Shown in pieces: positions 7,456-16,803 of a stretch of DNA of 27,224 bases. How positions within the stretch are numbered: the stretch's first letter is position 1; each line of letters begins with the position of its first letter. The stretch spans positions 122,109 to 149,332 of the forward strand of contig MU657202.1 of assembly GCA_026770575.1 (NCBI GenBank), in the 5' to 3' direction. The notes beneath the pieces are model-generated. The model had not been told where the DNA came from, searched no databases, and worked only from the letters and a program-made list of their open reading frames with translations. The translations under genes and the position numbers were made by a program. This stretch comes from Pelagophyceae sp. CCMP2097. Lineage: Eukaryota; Sar; Pelagophyceae.

Positions 7456-10354
7456 TCACGTGCCGATACCATCGTAGGCAGTCATCCCCATCTTGTTCTC
7501 AATCGTGTCGTCGGCGCCCTGCTGGATCAGAAACTCCGCCAGAGTGCCCTCGCCGTCGTACGCCTACGAGGATCAGGTGCGAGGGTTTGTCGGGTGACCC
7601 GGGCGGACGGACCATAGCAAAGTGGAGCGCCGTGTTCCCTTGGGCGTTGCGGTGGTTGATGTCGGCGTTGCGCGCGAGCAGGAGCTCGCACATCTTCTGG
7701 TTGAGGTTTTGCGCCGCGAGACCGAGCAGAGTGTTGCCCTTTTCGTCTTCGGTGTCCACACCAAAACCGAGGTTCAGCGACTCCTCCAGCCGTTTCAGCC
7801 TCGAGTTTCGCGCTTGCGAGAAGACGGTGTCCACCGTGGGCATGCCCTCGCCCGAGGCGGCGCCCGCTTCCCGGAGCACGACCGCCTTTTTCAAAACGTC
7901 CTGTTCCGACAAGGGCTTCAGCTTGTCGCGCCCCAGCAAGACCTTGCGCACGTGCAGCTTGTGCGACATGCCCAGGACTTGCACGAGGTCCTCGTCGCGC
8001 AGCTCGAGCAGAAACTCGCCGTCGACGCTCGCCTCTCGGAACGCGGCTTTGTACTGGCCGAGAGTCAACGTGTCAAGCCTAGCAAAGGTCAAGAGGCGTC
8101 ACTCGCATGGCGACCTTCCCTCCCGGGCGGTCCACTCACCATCGCGCGACGTCTGCGACGCTCCAGAGGCGGACTTCCGAAGGAAAAGGTTCGAGTTTGC
8201 TCCGCTTCGCCTCGTCCTCCGACTGTCTGGCAAAGTCGAGCTCGGCCTGCTTTTTCTGCAGCGTCGCGACCATGACGTCTTCCGAGCCGAGCTTCATGTG
8301 CTTGATGGCCGGGACGTTGGCAGCCGTCGCCGCGGCCGCCGCTGCGGCAGCAGCGTCCGCGGACGAAGCCACCGCCGCCGTCGTCGTGTCCGCGTTCATC
8401 TCCCGCAGCTGCTGCAGCATGTTCAGAGAGGAGAAGTACCTGCCGCGGAGGCGATATGTGTTTCAGATGCTTGCGTACAGTGGCTCGAGCAAGGTGGTCA
8501 GCTTACTCCGAACCGAAAGCATGGTAAAATTTGAACAAGTCCCGGAGGCGATATTTGTTTCAGATGCTTGCGTACAGTGACTCACGAGAGGGACATGGAC
8601 ATGAACTGAAACTTCATCAACTCCTCCGTCTGGTTGAACATCGTCGCGCTGCGCTTCTCGTGCTCGCGCGCGCGCAGCGCCGTCGCCGTCGCCGCCGCCG
8701 CGGAAGTCGCGGTGGCAGTCTCGAGCTCGATCCCCTTTTCTCTCAAAGAGTCGAGCTCGTACTTCTGTTCTTGCAACAGCTCCATCAGATTCCGCTGCAG
8801 CCGCGAGAACTCGCGGTCCTTGCGCACGCGCGTCGCCTCCAGGTCCGCGATGGAGACTTCTAAACGTTCGAGGGCGTGCTTCTTGCGAGTGACTTCTTGG
8901 AAGACGGCCGCGAATTCCGCTTCCAGTTCCTGCCGCTTCCGCTCGCGCTCCGCACGCTTGCGGTGGATCGCGATCTCCAACGCGTGCGAGTCCGCGCGCA
9001 GCTTGCGCTCGTCCGCCGACGGGCCGCCGCCGCCGCCGCCGCCGCGGTCGTCTTCGCCGCCGCCACCGAGCGTCAAAATGTCCGGCGGCGCCATGCCATC
9101 GTAGCCGACCACCTCGCCCGTCGAGGGCAGGCCGGCGGCGCCGCGGATGCCGAGCTGCAAGACTTCCTTTTCGTGCGTCAACTCTCGCAAGTCTCTTTCG
9201 ATCTGGTCAATCTCCTGCAGCTCGCGCTCCAGCACCGTCAGCTCCTTCTCCGACTCGCGGAGCTCGGCGTGGACGTGCGAGACTCTGGACTCGGCGCGGC
9301 CCTGGGCCCGGTGTAAAGCGTCAATCTCCTCCTGTTGCCGTTCAAAGGCGACCTTCGACTCTTCGATCAGCCGGAGCCCGAGCCGGAGGCGCTCGGGCCC
9401 GGGCTGGGCGTTCTCCCAGTCCCGCCGGCGCGCCGTACGCCGGCGGCCGAGGTGGCCGCGGTAGCATCTTTGAATTTCGTTCGAAGCGACGGCGTGGACT
9501 CTTAAAAGCTGAAACTCCTCCCTCTGCACCTTCATGCGCCACGACGCCTGAATCCGCGTCGCCGACTCGGCGCGCAGCCGCAGCACCTCGAGGCGATACC
9601 GCTCGCGCCGCGCCAGGGCGCGGCCGGCCATGCCGCGTGAACACCGCTGGAGTTTGCCCGCCGCCCGCGCGCGCCGCAGGCCGCCCGCGCGCCACCGGCC
9701 CGCCATGCCGCGGTACACGCGCTGCAGGTCCGTCGCAGACACGCCCAGCACGAGCGACCTGCGCGGAGCCGTTTCGCCGAATCCGGACGCCGACGGGGCG
9801 CCTTACCTCGTCTCCAGATCGACGAGCATGCGCATGTACGCGCGGCCGAGGACGCCGCGCATCTTCCGCTGGATGACCAGCGCCGCCTTGCCGCGCTCCA
9901 TGGACTCGACCAGCTTCTTGCGCACGCCCGCCTACGCGCCGCGTCCCGAACCCGGCCGCGTCGACTCGTCGCTTCCATCGACTCGTTGCTTCCATCGACG
10001 CGTCTTCCATCGACGCGGCGTTTGACGGCGCGCTTCCGGCCGAAGTACGCCCGGTGCATGTTCTGCATGCGCCGCGCCTGCGGAGCTTATGTGACGGCGG
10101 GTCCGTCGCGGCACGAGGCGGCGGCGGCGTTGCGGCGGTGGCGTTACCATCTCGTGGAATAAGTCGCCCTACGTGTCACACGGTCGCGAGGAGAGCCTCT
10201 TTCGAAGGCTCGCCACCGGCGCGACGGGTCGGTGCGAGCGCGAGCCCCGCCGACGACGAGCACTGACCTGCTCGCTCTGAGCCATTTGCATCAAAGCCTC
10301 CTCGCGCTCGAGCTGCGCCGCCGCCATCTCGCGCTTCAGGCGCGTGGCGGCCAT
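7456..10354 (-). CDS. IQ-motif / coiled-coil / SAM / ankyrin protein
   Basis: Seven-exon model, in coding order 10354-10268, 10077-10027, 9931-9807, 9758-8586, 8439-8140, 8078-7613, 7563-7456; 769 residues with every phase consistent. Introns are 190, 95, 48, 146, 61 and 49 bp. Start ATG 10354 has gccATGg context; an upstream exon is not excluded. Residues about 1-170 hold several IQ-like calmodulin-binding helices (MQNMHRAYFGRKRA, KAALVIQRKMRGVLGRAYMR, ATRIQASWRMKVQREEF, SNEIQRCYRGHLGRR). Residues about 180-470 are coiled coil with a Gly-rich break. A poly-Ala stretch follows. A SAM domain spans about 571-640 (WSVADVARWLDTLTLGQY, then LLELRDEDLVQVLGM). Ankyrin repeats end the protein (GNTLLGLAAQNLNQKMCELL, GNTALHFAMAYDGEGTL, GADDTIENKMGMTAYDGIG). 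Likely a calmodulin-regulated cytoskeletal or signalling scaffold; the partner is unknown. No enzyme domain is seen. Confidence 0.8.
8446..8579. repeat. 37-bp direct repeats at both ends of an intron
   Basis: 8446-8482 and 8543-8579 are 37-bp direct repeats with one mismatch, 97 bp apart. They lie just inside the two ends of the intron 8440-8585 of the IQ/SAM/ankyrin gene: one copy starts 6 bp from the acceptor, the other ends 6 bp from the donor. Confidence 0.95.
9972..10014. repeat. three copies of an 11-mer inside an intron
   Basis: cttccatcgac occurs at 9972-9982, 9989-9999 and 10004-10014, within the intron 9932-10026. A short degenerate tandem array of unknown meaning. Confidence 0.85.
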
Positions 10355-11160
10355 GGCGCCGCCGACCGCCGCCGTCACGGCCGCACCAAAACTCGGCCGA
10401 CCAACGCTAGATGTTCGAATGTGCGGCACCGGGGTTTCGCACAATCCCTGGAATTTGCGGCGACGCATAGAAATCCTAGCCCTCGTCACACCCCTGGAAG
10501 CGCTATCACGGAAATCGCCTATCGCGCCAACTAGGAATCTCTTGCAGGAGCAACTTTGCACGCGACATCGCGGGGCGAAAACAGGCCCGCAATCGTTTGG
10601 TTGAGCGAATTCCAACTGGTAACAAAAAAGTTTAAAAAGGTGTAATTTAAATCCGATTCCCCCCAAAAGGATCGAAAAAACATGACGTGAGGCGAATAAG
10701 TCCTTGGCGATAGGCGAGAGCCAACTTGAACTTGAACCAAAGAAGCCGAAAGGGCAGATTTTGAAGCGCCTCCGTTACCACGCCTTGAAAGGCGGGGGAG
10801 CTTGTCCCCGCCTTGCGCGTCGGTAGCCGAAATTGCCCCCGCACCAGCGTCCTCGTCGCTCTGTTTGATTTTGGCTTCCAGGGGTTTCCCTCGTCCTGGT
10901 TCTCTCTCAGGCTGCCGACGGCTGGTATTTACCTCGTAAATTATGGGTCGGTGGGCATCGTTAGGCGCTCGATGTGCATCCAAGGGCGCCGACCGACAGC
11001 GCCCCCGAGATGGTGAGCGGCCCACCTCCGTGCAGTCGTGTGCAAAACATAACATGGTATAATTTAGTACTATTTGGTAATTGTTCGGACACACGACATA
11101 ACCGGACACGAATCGCGTGCGGCTCGTTTCGGCAGGCGCAAAACAATTGTACGGTGCGTC
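10355..11160. other. intergenic, AT-richer, no gene seen
   Basis: Lies between the start of the IQ/SAM/ankyrin gene and the stop of the first J-SAP gene. It has AT-rich patches (about 10615-10690 and 11045-11100) and open frames without recognisable protein content. A hairpin with arms aaggcgggg / ccccgcctt is at 10789-10814, and a smaller one (gggcgc / gcgccc) at 10984-11004. The region probably holds the promoter of the IQ gene and the 3' end of the next. Confidence 0.5.
10789..10814. other. hairpin, 9-bp stem
   Basis: Perfect 9-bp arms (10789-10797 and 10806-10814) around an 8-base loop. A second small inverted repeat (cgcctt ga aaggcg) overlaps its left side. Noncoding; role unknown. Confidence 0.7.
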
Positions 11161-12218
11161 CTATCGGAACCACGCGATGGCCTCGAACAGCTTTGGGGAT
11201 GGCCTCGAGAAGCGTCGCGTCCCGGCGAGCCGTCGGACGAGATCCGCCTTGAGGCCCGAGGTGCCGAGGCCTCGCTCTTTCAGCAAGACCTTGAGCTCCG
11301 TGATCGTGAGGTCCGCGGCGTTCGTCCCATATATCATGCGCCGGCCCGCGGCCTCGCGCGCGGCGGCGTGCGAGGCCGCCGCGGCCCGCACTCGCGAGTC
11401 CGCGCGACGCAAACCCTCGCTCGCATCGCCGTGCTCGGCCGTCGCGGCCTGCATCTGCGACTCTGCTCGCCGCAGGACCTCGATCGCCGCGCTGCGGTGG
11501 GCCGCCGCCTTGTCCATCCGCGAGTCTGCTCGGAGCGCGGCGTCGATGGCCGCGTTGTGGTCGGCCGCCGCTTGCTTCATCCGCTTGCTCATCTGCGACT
11601 CCGCGCGCCGATGCGCCGCGTCCTTCGCCGCGCCGCGCTCGGCCGCCGCTCGGCGCTTTTCAGCAGCAGCCGTCGCTTTTCGAAACGCGGCGTCGCTCGC
11701 CGCTCCTTGCTCGGCCGCCGCCTCGGCCTTCGCCGCCGCCTTAGTCTTCGCCGCCGCCTTCGCCGCCGCCTTTCGGCGCTCGGCGTCGCTCGTGCCGCGG
11801 TCGGCCGCCGCGCCGCCTTGCCGAGTCAGCGCCTCGTACGCCTCGTTGATATCGCACATCTTCCTGTCCGCGCCAACGTCGCTGCAGACGTCCGGGTGCC
11901 ACCGCAGGCAGAGCGCGCGGTACCTGGGGACGAATGTATTCGACGGCGCCGCGGGAGCCCCCGCCGCTCGAGCCCGCGACCCGACTTCTTTTCGGTCATC
12001 TCTCCGAGTCCGCATCTTTCTTTCGCCGCCGTATACCCCGCGCGCGTGCCCGGCCTCTGCTCCCGCCGCCGGTCCCCGGCGGGCCTTTGCGACGCCGAAA
12101 CGCGCGCGGCCTTGACGTCAATGTGACTGCTGCCTTGTTTTACTCGCAGAGTCGCCCAGTGGCTCAGCCGCCGCGAACCGCCGAGCGCCGGCGCCAGAGC
12201 CGCGGCGCGGCGGAGCAT
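11161..12218 (-). CDS. J-domain / Ala-rich helical / SAP protein, copy 1
   Basis: Two exons: 12218-12106 and 11923-11161; 291 residues, ending in TAG 11161-11163. The N-terminus MLRRAAALAPALGGSRRLSH is basic and hydrophobic, like an organelle transit peptide. A J-domain covers about residues 20-77, with the HPD motif in YRALCLRWHPDVCSD. HPD stimulates Hsp70 ATPase in DnaJ proteins. The middle is Ala-rich and helical, with about 28-residue repeats resembling AAAEHGAASEALRRADSQM. A SAP domain, usually DNA-binding, follows near 245-280 (LTITELKVLLKERGLGTSGL, then KADLVRRLAG). The 182-bp intron interrupts the J-domain between VKA and YRAL; the frame that rebuilds the domain needs a GC donor. This copy is shorter than its two neighbours and lacks their central conserved block. 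Likely an Hsp70 co-chaperone acting near nucleic acid; compartment is inferred. Confidence 0.75.
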
Positions 12219-12508
12219 GGGGCGCGCCGGCGCGGGCACGCGTCGCCGAGCCTCGCGCGCACCCGCGCGACCTCTTTGGCGGCCTCTTTGGCGGCCCGCT
12301 GCGCGCGACGCCGCACCCTCCGCGACGCCGCACCCTTCAGTCGCTGCGGCGCTGCTGCCGAGCGATCTCGACGAGCGTCCTGCGCGGCTCACAGGCCGCG
12401 CCCGGCGGCTGCGCGCGGAAAGGTTTCGAAAAGGTTTTTTGAAAACGAAGTCGGTACCGCTTGTACCGCGGTCGCGCCTCCGCGGTGAACGAGCGGAGGC
12501 ATTGATCA

Positions 12509-12624
12509 GGGACTCGATTGAGAAAGACCCTCGGTTGCGACCAGCCCTGATCTCTTCGAAGCGACGGCGTTTGAGTGCCGACGGGCTAGTACGTGTACAA
12601 TAATGGCATTTACTTCGTGTGAGG
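12509..12624. repeat. ~110-bp flanking repeat, copy A
   Basis: Nearly identical to 14839-14949 (two substitutions and a 3-bp taa indel). It lies between J-SAP genes 1 and 2, downstream of gene 2's stop. With the downstream hairpin and the gene it marks one end of a duplicated unit of about 2.3 kb. Confidence 0.9.
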
Positions 12625-12640
12625 TGCAGTGAGGGTTGAT

Positions 12641-12650
12641 TATTTATATC
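12641..12650 (-). promoter_or_regulatory. TATA-like element upstream of J-SAP gene 1
   Basis: On the minus strand the sequence reads gATATAAATA, a close match to a TATA box. It is 423 bp upstream of the ATG at 12218, far for a direct start, so a leader intron or a different start may exist. Confidence 0.35.
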
Positions 12651-12746
12651 CCGGGAAAGAAGTGCAGACGCGGAGTACACCAGGCTGGCCGCCGGCCCTG
12701 ATCAGGAGCGACGAGTTATGCAACTCGTCCGTCGTCGTGTAAGTCC

Positions 12747-12774
12747 TCGGTCGGCCTCAAAAGGCGCCGACCGA
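12747..12774 (-). other. hairpin in the 3' flank of J-SAP gene 2
   Basis: 9-bp perfect arms (tcggtcggc / gccgaccga) with a 10-base loop, 57 bp downstream of the TGA of the gene at 12831. The same element lies at the same distance after J-SAP gene 3, followed on the coding strand by similar sequence. Possible 3'-end or mRNA-stability element; could also be conserved simply by recent duplication. Confidence 0.6.
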
Positions 12775-12830
12775 CCGAATTTTTCGGAGGTGCGCGGGAC
12801 CGCCTTTCGGCCGTCGCCCCAGCGCGCAGC

Positions 12831-14312
12831 TCAGTCCCCCACGTAGAGCTTGACGAGGTCGGCCCTGTTGAGGCCGGCCGAGTCAAGGCCGCGCTCTTCC
12901 ACGAGCGCCTGGAGGTCTGTGAGCCTCATCTTCGAGAACGCGCGCCGACGCGCGGCGTTGCTCGCCGCGACGTGCTCCTCGGCCGCAATCTTCAACTGCG
13001 AGTACGCCCGCTGCAAGGCGTCGCGCGCGGCGCTATGAGCTGCCTTCGCCTCTTTCAGCTGAGGCGAATCCTTTCGCCGCGCGGCGGGGCTTCCTTCGGC
13101 CTGAATGGCCGCCTTCATCTCCGAGCGCGCTTGCTTCAAGACGGCGTTCGCGGCGCTGTGCTCGGCCGACGCCACCAAGGATGCCCTCAACACTGCTTCC
13201 TCCTCGGGGGATAAATTCGATGTAAAATCCTCGAGATTCACCGCTTGACAAAACGCGGCGTCGCTCGCGCTTAAGGCCTCTGTCAGTTCTGGAAACGCGC
13301 CGTGGCTCGCAAAGATTCGCTCGGCCAAATCCGTGTCCCTCAGTAAGACCATATCCCGGAAAGCAACGTAACACAAACCAGCATGGGCGTGAGCCTGCAA
13401 CGCCGCGCCTCTCGCCTCCTTGTGATCCGCCACCGCCGTTTTCATCCGCCGCGCGGGCTCGCTCGCTGCGCCGTGCTCGGCTGCCGTGGCCATGCGCGAG
13501 TCCGCTCGCCGCAAGGCGTCGCTCGCTAAGATTTGGTCGGCCGCCGCCGCCGTTTGTCGGCGCGCCATCGGTGCGCAGAGCTCGGCCGCATATGCCTCGG
13601 CCGCCGCAGCCACCTCTCGGCGCGCGACCGCCGCGCTTTGCTCCGCCGCCGCCTCGGCCTTTTCCGCCTTTTCCGCCGCCGCGACTCGTCGACGCTCGGT
13701 GTCGCGCCAATCCTTCGCCGCCGCCCCCACTCGTCGACGCTCGGCGTCGCGCATATCCTTTTCCGCCGCGCCCACTCGTCGACGCTCGGCGTCGCGCATA
13801 TCCGCCGCCGCCGCCTGTCGGCGCGCGGTAGCTGCGCGCTCCTCGGCCACCGCCGCCGCCGCCGCCGCAGCGCTCGCTGCGCGTTGCTCGGCCGTCGCCG
13901 CCGTGCCGCCGTCCAGAGTCAGCGCCGCGTACGCCTCGTTGATCGCGCGCATCTTCCTGTCCGCGCCAACGTCGCTGCAGACGTCCGGGTGCCAGCGTAG
14001 GGAGAGCGCGCGGTACCTCGGGGATGGCGGTATTCGGCGGCGCGGCGAGGCAGCGCGCTGTGGGAGCCCCCGTCCTTCGCGTCTCGAGGCCGCGACGCGG
14101 CGCCTGGTCCCCGGCGGTCATTTTTGCGAGTCCGCCCGGGGCCGTGTATCCCGTGGCCGTCCTGGTTCGCCGGGCGGCCTCTCCGACGCCGCGCCGTGCG
14201 CGGCCTTGACATCGCCGTTGCTGCTGCCTTTTGGGACGCTGAGCGTCGCCCAGTGGCTCAAACGCCGCACGCCGCCGAGCGCCGGCGCCAGCTCGGCAGC
14301 GCGACGGAGCAT
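12831..14312 (-). CDS. J-domain / Ala-rich helical / SAP protein, copy 2
   Basis: Two exons: 14312-14200 and 14016-12831; 432 residues, TGA at 12831-12833. Same plan as its neighbours: transit-like MLRRAAELAPALGGVRRLSH, a split J-domain with LRWHPDVCSDVGADRK, and a long Ala/Arg/Glu helical region with repeated DAERRRVGAAEKDMR units. The SAP domain is at the C-terminus (MRLTDLQALVEERGL, then LNRADLVKLYVGD). Between them is a block of about 70 residues shared only with copy 3 (VAFRDMVLLRDTDLAERIF, then SHGAFPEL), which looks like a distinct small fold and is not recognised. The 183-bp intron is at the same site as in copies 1 and 3 and also needs a GC donor. The three DAERRRV units are near-identical at DNA level (about 13690-13800), a sign of recent internal duplication. 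Confidence 0.75.
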
Positions 14313-14430
14313 GGGCGCGCCGGCGCGGGCACGCGGCGCCGAGGCACGCACGCGGCCGCGCGGCTCTTTGGCGGCCCGCGCGCGACGCCGCACCCCTCAG
14401 TCGCTGCGGCGCTGTCGCGATCTCGCCGGG

Positions 14431-14502
14431 CGCGCCGCGCGCGGCCGCGCGTCCTGCGCGCTCAGCCGCGCCGCGCGCGGCCGCGCGTCCTGCGCGCTCA
14501 GC
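14431..14502. repeat. two tandem 36-bp GC-rich units
   Basis: 14431-14466 and 14467-14502 are identical, followed by a partial third unit. The array lies upstream of J-SAP gene 2, between its ATG and the TATA-like element at 14522. Confidence 0.95.
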
Positions 14503-14521
14503 CGCGCCGCGCCGACCCCCG

Positions 14522-14529
14522 CTATATAG
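14522..14529 (-). promoter_or_regulatory. TATA-like element upstream of J-SAP gene 2
   Basis: ctatatag, readable on both strands, about 210 bp upstream of the ATG at 14312. J-SAP gene 3 has a TATATAGC-like element about 150 bp upstream of its ATG. Confidence 0.4.
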
Positions 14530-14838
14530 GCCTATAGGATCGCTGAAGGAAGGTCCGTTTTTTTCTTCGGCGACAAAGCGGAGAAGAGATAGAGAAGAAG
14601 AGAGTCCGAGTCGGAGTCGGAGCAGGGGGGAAGAATATTCACGTTATGACGCGTGTACAGCATGAGCAGCCAAATTCGCATGCCAAGCGGAGTAGAAACG
14701 TGAACGAGCGGGCTCGAACTCGGACAAAGATGCAAGATAAGGAGCCACAGAGATCGAACGGGGCCGCAGGGGGGTCGACGCCGTGACGGAACTGTTGTCG
14801 ACGGTCAAGAGCCCGCGGTCCCGGCCCCGGAGGCACCG
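14530..14838. other. intergenic, purine-rich, no gene seen
   Basis: Contains a GA-rich stretch (about 14575-14635, with gagtcggagtcggag repeats) and otherwise unremarkable sequence. No convincing coding frame on either strand. Confidence 0.5.
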
Positions 14839-14949
14839 GGGACTCGATTGAGAAAGACCCTCGGTTGCGACCAGCCCTGATCTCTTCGAAGCGACGACGT
14901 TTGAGTGCCGACGGGCTAGTACGTGCACAATGGCATTTACTTCGTGTAG
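14839..14949. repeat. ~110-bp flanking repeat, copy B
   Basis: Partner of 12509-12624. It lies between J-SAP genes 2 and 3, downstream of gene 3's stop. In copy B only about 14 bp separate it from the 3'-flank hairpin, whereas copy A is about 120 bp away. Confidence 0.9.
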
Positions 14950-14963
14950 GAATTCCTAAGTCC

Positions 14964-14991
14964 TCGGTCGGCCTCAAAAGGCGCCGACCGA
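14964..14991 (-). other. hairpin in the 3' flank of J-SAP gene 3
   Basis: Identical 28-base stem-loop to 12747-12774, located 56 bp after the TGA of the gene at 15047. Confidence 0.6.
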
Positions 14992-15046
14992 CCGAATTTT
15001 TCGGAGGTGCGCGGGCCGCCTTTCGGCCTTCGCCCCGGCGCGCAGC

Positions 15047-16533
15047 TCAGTCCCCCACGTAGAGCTTGACGAGGTCGGCCCTGTTGAGGCCGGCCGAGTC
15101 GAGGCCGCGCTCTTCCACGAGCGCCTGGAGATCTGCGACCTTCATCTTCGAGAACGCGCGCCGGCGCGCGGCGATGATCGCCACGACGTGCTCCTTGGCC
15201 GCCTTGCTCAGCTGCGAGTCCGCCCGCTGCAAGGCGTCGCGGGCGGCGCTTTGCGCGGTCTTCGCCTCTTTCAGCTGCAGCGAATCCCCTCGCCGCGCGG
15301 CGGGGCTTACTTCGGCTTGCATGGCCGCCGCCTCTTCCGCCTCCGAGTGCGCTTGCTTCGTGGCGGCATGCTTGGCGTTAAAAAAGGCCGTCGCCGCAAT
15401 GCTTGTATTACGTGCTGCGTCCTCCTCGGGGTAGAAATGAGTGCATCGAAAATCCTTAGAATTCACCGCTTCTTCAAACGCGGCGTTGCTCGCGTTTGAG
15501 GCCCCCATCAATTCTGGAAACGCGCCGTGGCTCTCAAAGATGTTTTTGGCCAACGCCGTGTCCCTCTGCAAGACCATATCCCGGTAAGCGACTGAATACA
15601 AACGACTTTTGCCGAAAGCGAAGAGCTCGACGCGAAGCGCCTCCTTGTACTTCGCCACCGCTGTTTTCATCCGCGAGTCAGCTCGCCGCGCGGACTCGCT
15701 CGCTGCGCTGTGCTCGGCTGCCACCGTTTTCATCTGCGAGTCCGCTCGCCGCAAGACGTCGCTCGCTGCGCTTTGCTCGCCCCCCGCCGCCGCCTGTCGG
15801 CGCGCCTCCGGTGCGCTTTGGTCGGCCGCTGACGCCTCGGCCGCCGCCGCCGCGTGTCGGCGCGCGACCGTTGCGCTTTGCTTCGCCGCCGCCTCGGCCT
15901 TCGCCGCCTTTTCCGCCTTATCCGCCGCCTTTTCCGCTGCCGCGACTCGTCGACGCTCGGCGTCGCGCAAATCTGCCGCCGCTGCCTGTCGGCGGGCGGT
16001 AGCTGCGCGCTCCTCGGCCGCCGCCGCTGCGCGTTGCTCGCTCGCTGCGCGTTGCTCGGCAGTCGCTGCCGCGCCGCCGTCCCGAGTCAGCGCCTCGTAC
16101 GCCGCGTTGATCGCGTGCATCATATCCTTGCGCATCATCTTGTCGGCGCTCTTGTCGTCGCCCGTCTCGGTGCTGCGGTCCGGGTGCCAGCGCAGGCAGA
16201 GCGCATGGTACCTGGGGGGGATGGCGGTATTCGACGGTTTTCGGCGGCGTCGCGAGGCAGCGCGCCGCGGGAGTCTCCGTCTTTCGCGTCTCGAGGCCGC
16301 GACGCGGCGTCTGGTCCCCGGCGGTCATTTTTTCGAGTCTGCCCCGGGATCTTTTTTTCTCGGCCGCCGTGTCCCGATGCCGTCCTGGTTCGCCGGGCGG
16401 CCTCTGACGCCGCACCGTGCGCGGCCTTGACGTCGCCTTGGCTGCTGCCTTTTGGGAGGCTTAGGGTTGCCCAATCGCTCAAACGCCGCGCACCGCCGAG
16501 TGCCGGCGCCAGCGCGGCGGCGCGGCGGAGCAT
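15047..16533 (-). CDS. J-domain / Ala-rich helical / SAP protein, copy 3
   Basis: Two exons: 16533-16421 and 16211-15047; 425 residues, TGA at 15047-15049. The N-terminus is MLRRAAALAPALGGARRLSD. The J-domain reads DVKA|AYHALCLRWHPDRSTET across the intron, with a longer loop than copies 1 and 2 (DDKSADKMMRKDMM). The Ala-rich helical region has repeats such as AASESARRADSRMKT. It shares the central block with copy 2 (VAYRDMVLQRDTALAKNIF, then SHGAFPEL) and has the same C-terminal SAP domain (LQALVEERGLDSAGL, ADLVKLYVGD). The 209-bp intron again starts GC under the frame-keeping model. It is divergent from the selenoprotein gene at 16804, with 270 bp between the two ATGs. Function inferred: Hsp70 partner with nucleic-acid binding. 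Confidence 0.75.
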
Positions 16534-16803
16534 GGGCGCCGGCGCCCTCGCGGTCCGCGCGCGCAGCGCGTACCGCGCGCGGAACAACGAAGACGGCCGC
16601 CGTCCGCTTTGAAAGTTGAGACTTCCGAGCGGATCCTTGTAACGTGTCTTTACACGGTGTTCGAGGCATTTCAAATTTTGGATATATAGCAAAAAAAGCT
16701 GAACTTTCGAGGCTCGTACGAAGCTTTCGAGGAAGGTTCTTATAGCGAGACGGTTCGATTCTGAAAAGGCACGCTGAGGGTCTCTCGCCTCTTCGCGTCG
16801 ACG
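16534..16803. promoter_or_regulatory. shared divergent promoter region
   Basis: 270 bp between two divergent ATGs. A TATATA run at 16683-16688 reads GCTATATATC on the minus strand, about 150 bp from the J-SAP start. A small inverted repeat (cgtgt / acacg) lies at 16643-16656, and ctttcgagg occurs twice near 16704 and 16723. Which element serves which gene is unknown. Confidence 0.4.

Noticed and set aside
7044..7477. Pro/Gly-rich + strand frame after the GGGTCC block
   Set aside because: Begins in simple repeats, overlaps the last exon of the ankyrin gene, and has no folded-protein character.
1816..8579. CRISPR-like arrays from the direct repeats
   Set aside because: Repeats occur only as pairs, inside exons or introns of eukaryotic-type genes, without regular spacers or cas genes.
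11074..12488. Long open frames antisense to the J-SAP genes (also around 13486-14529 and 15609-16430)
   Set aside because: They mirror Ala/Arg-rich codons of the minus-strand genes; high GC removes stop codons. No domain or coherent protein content.
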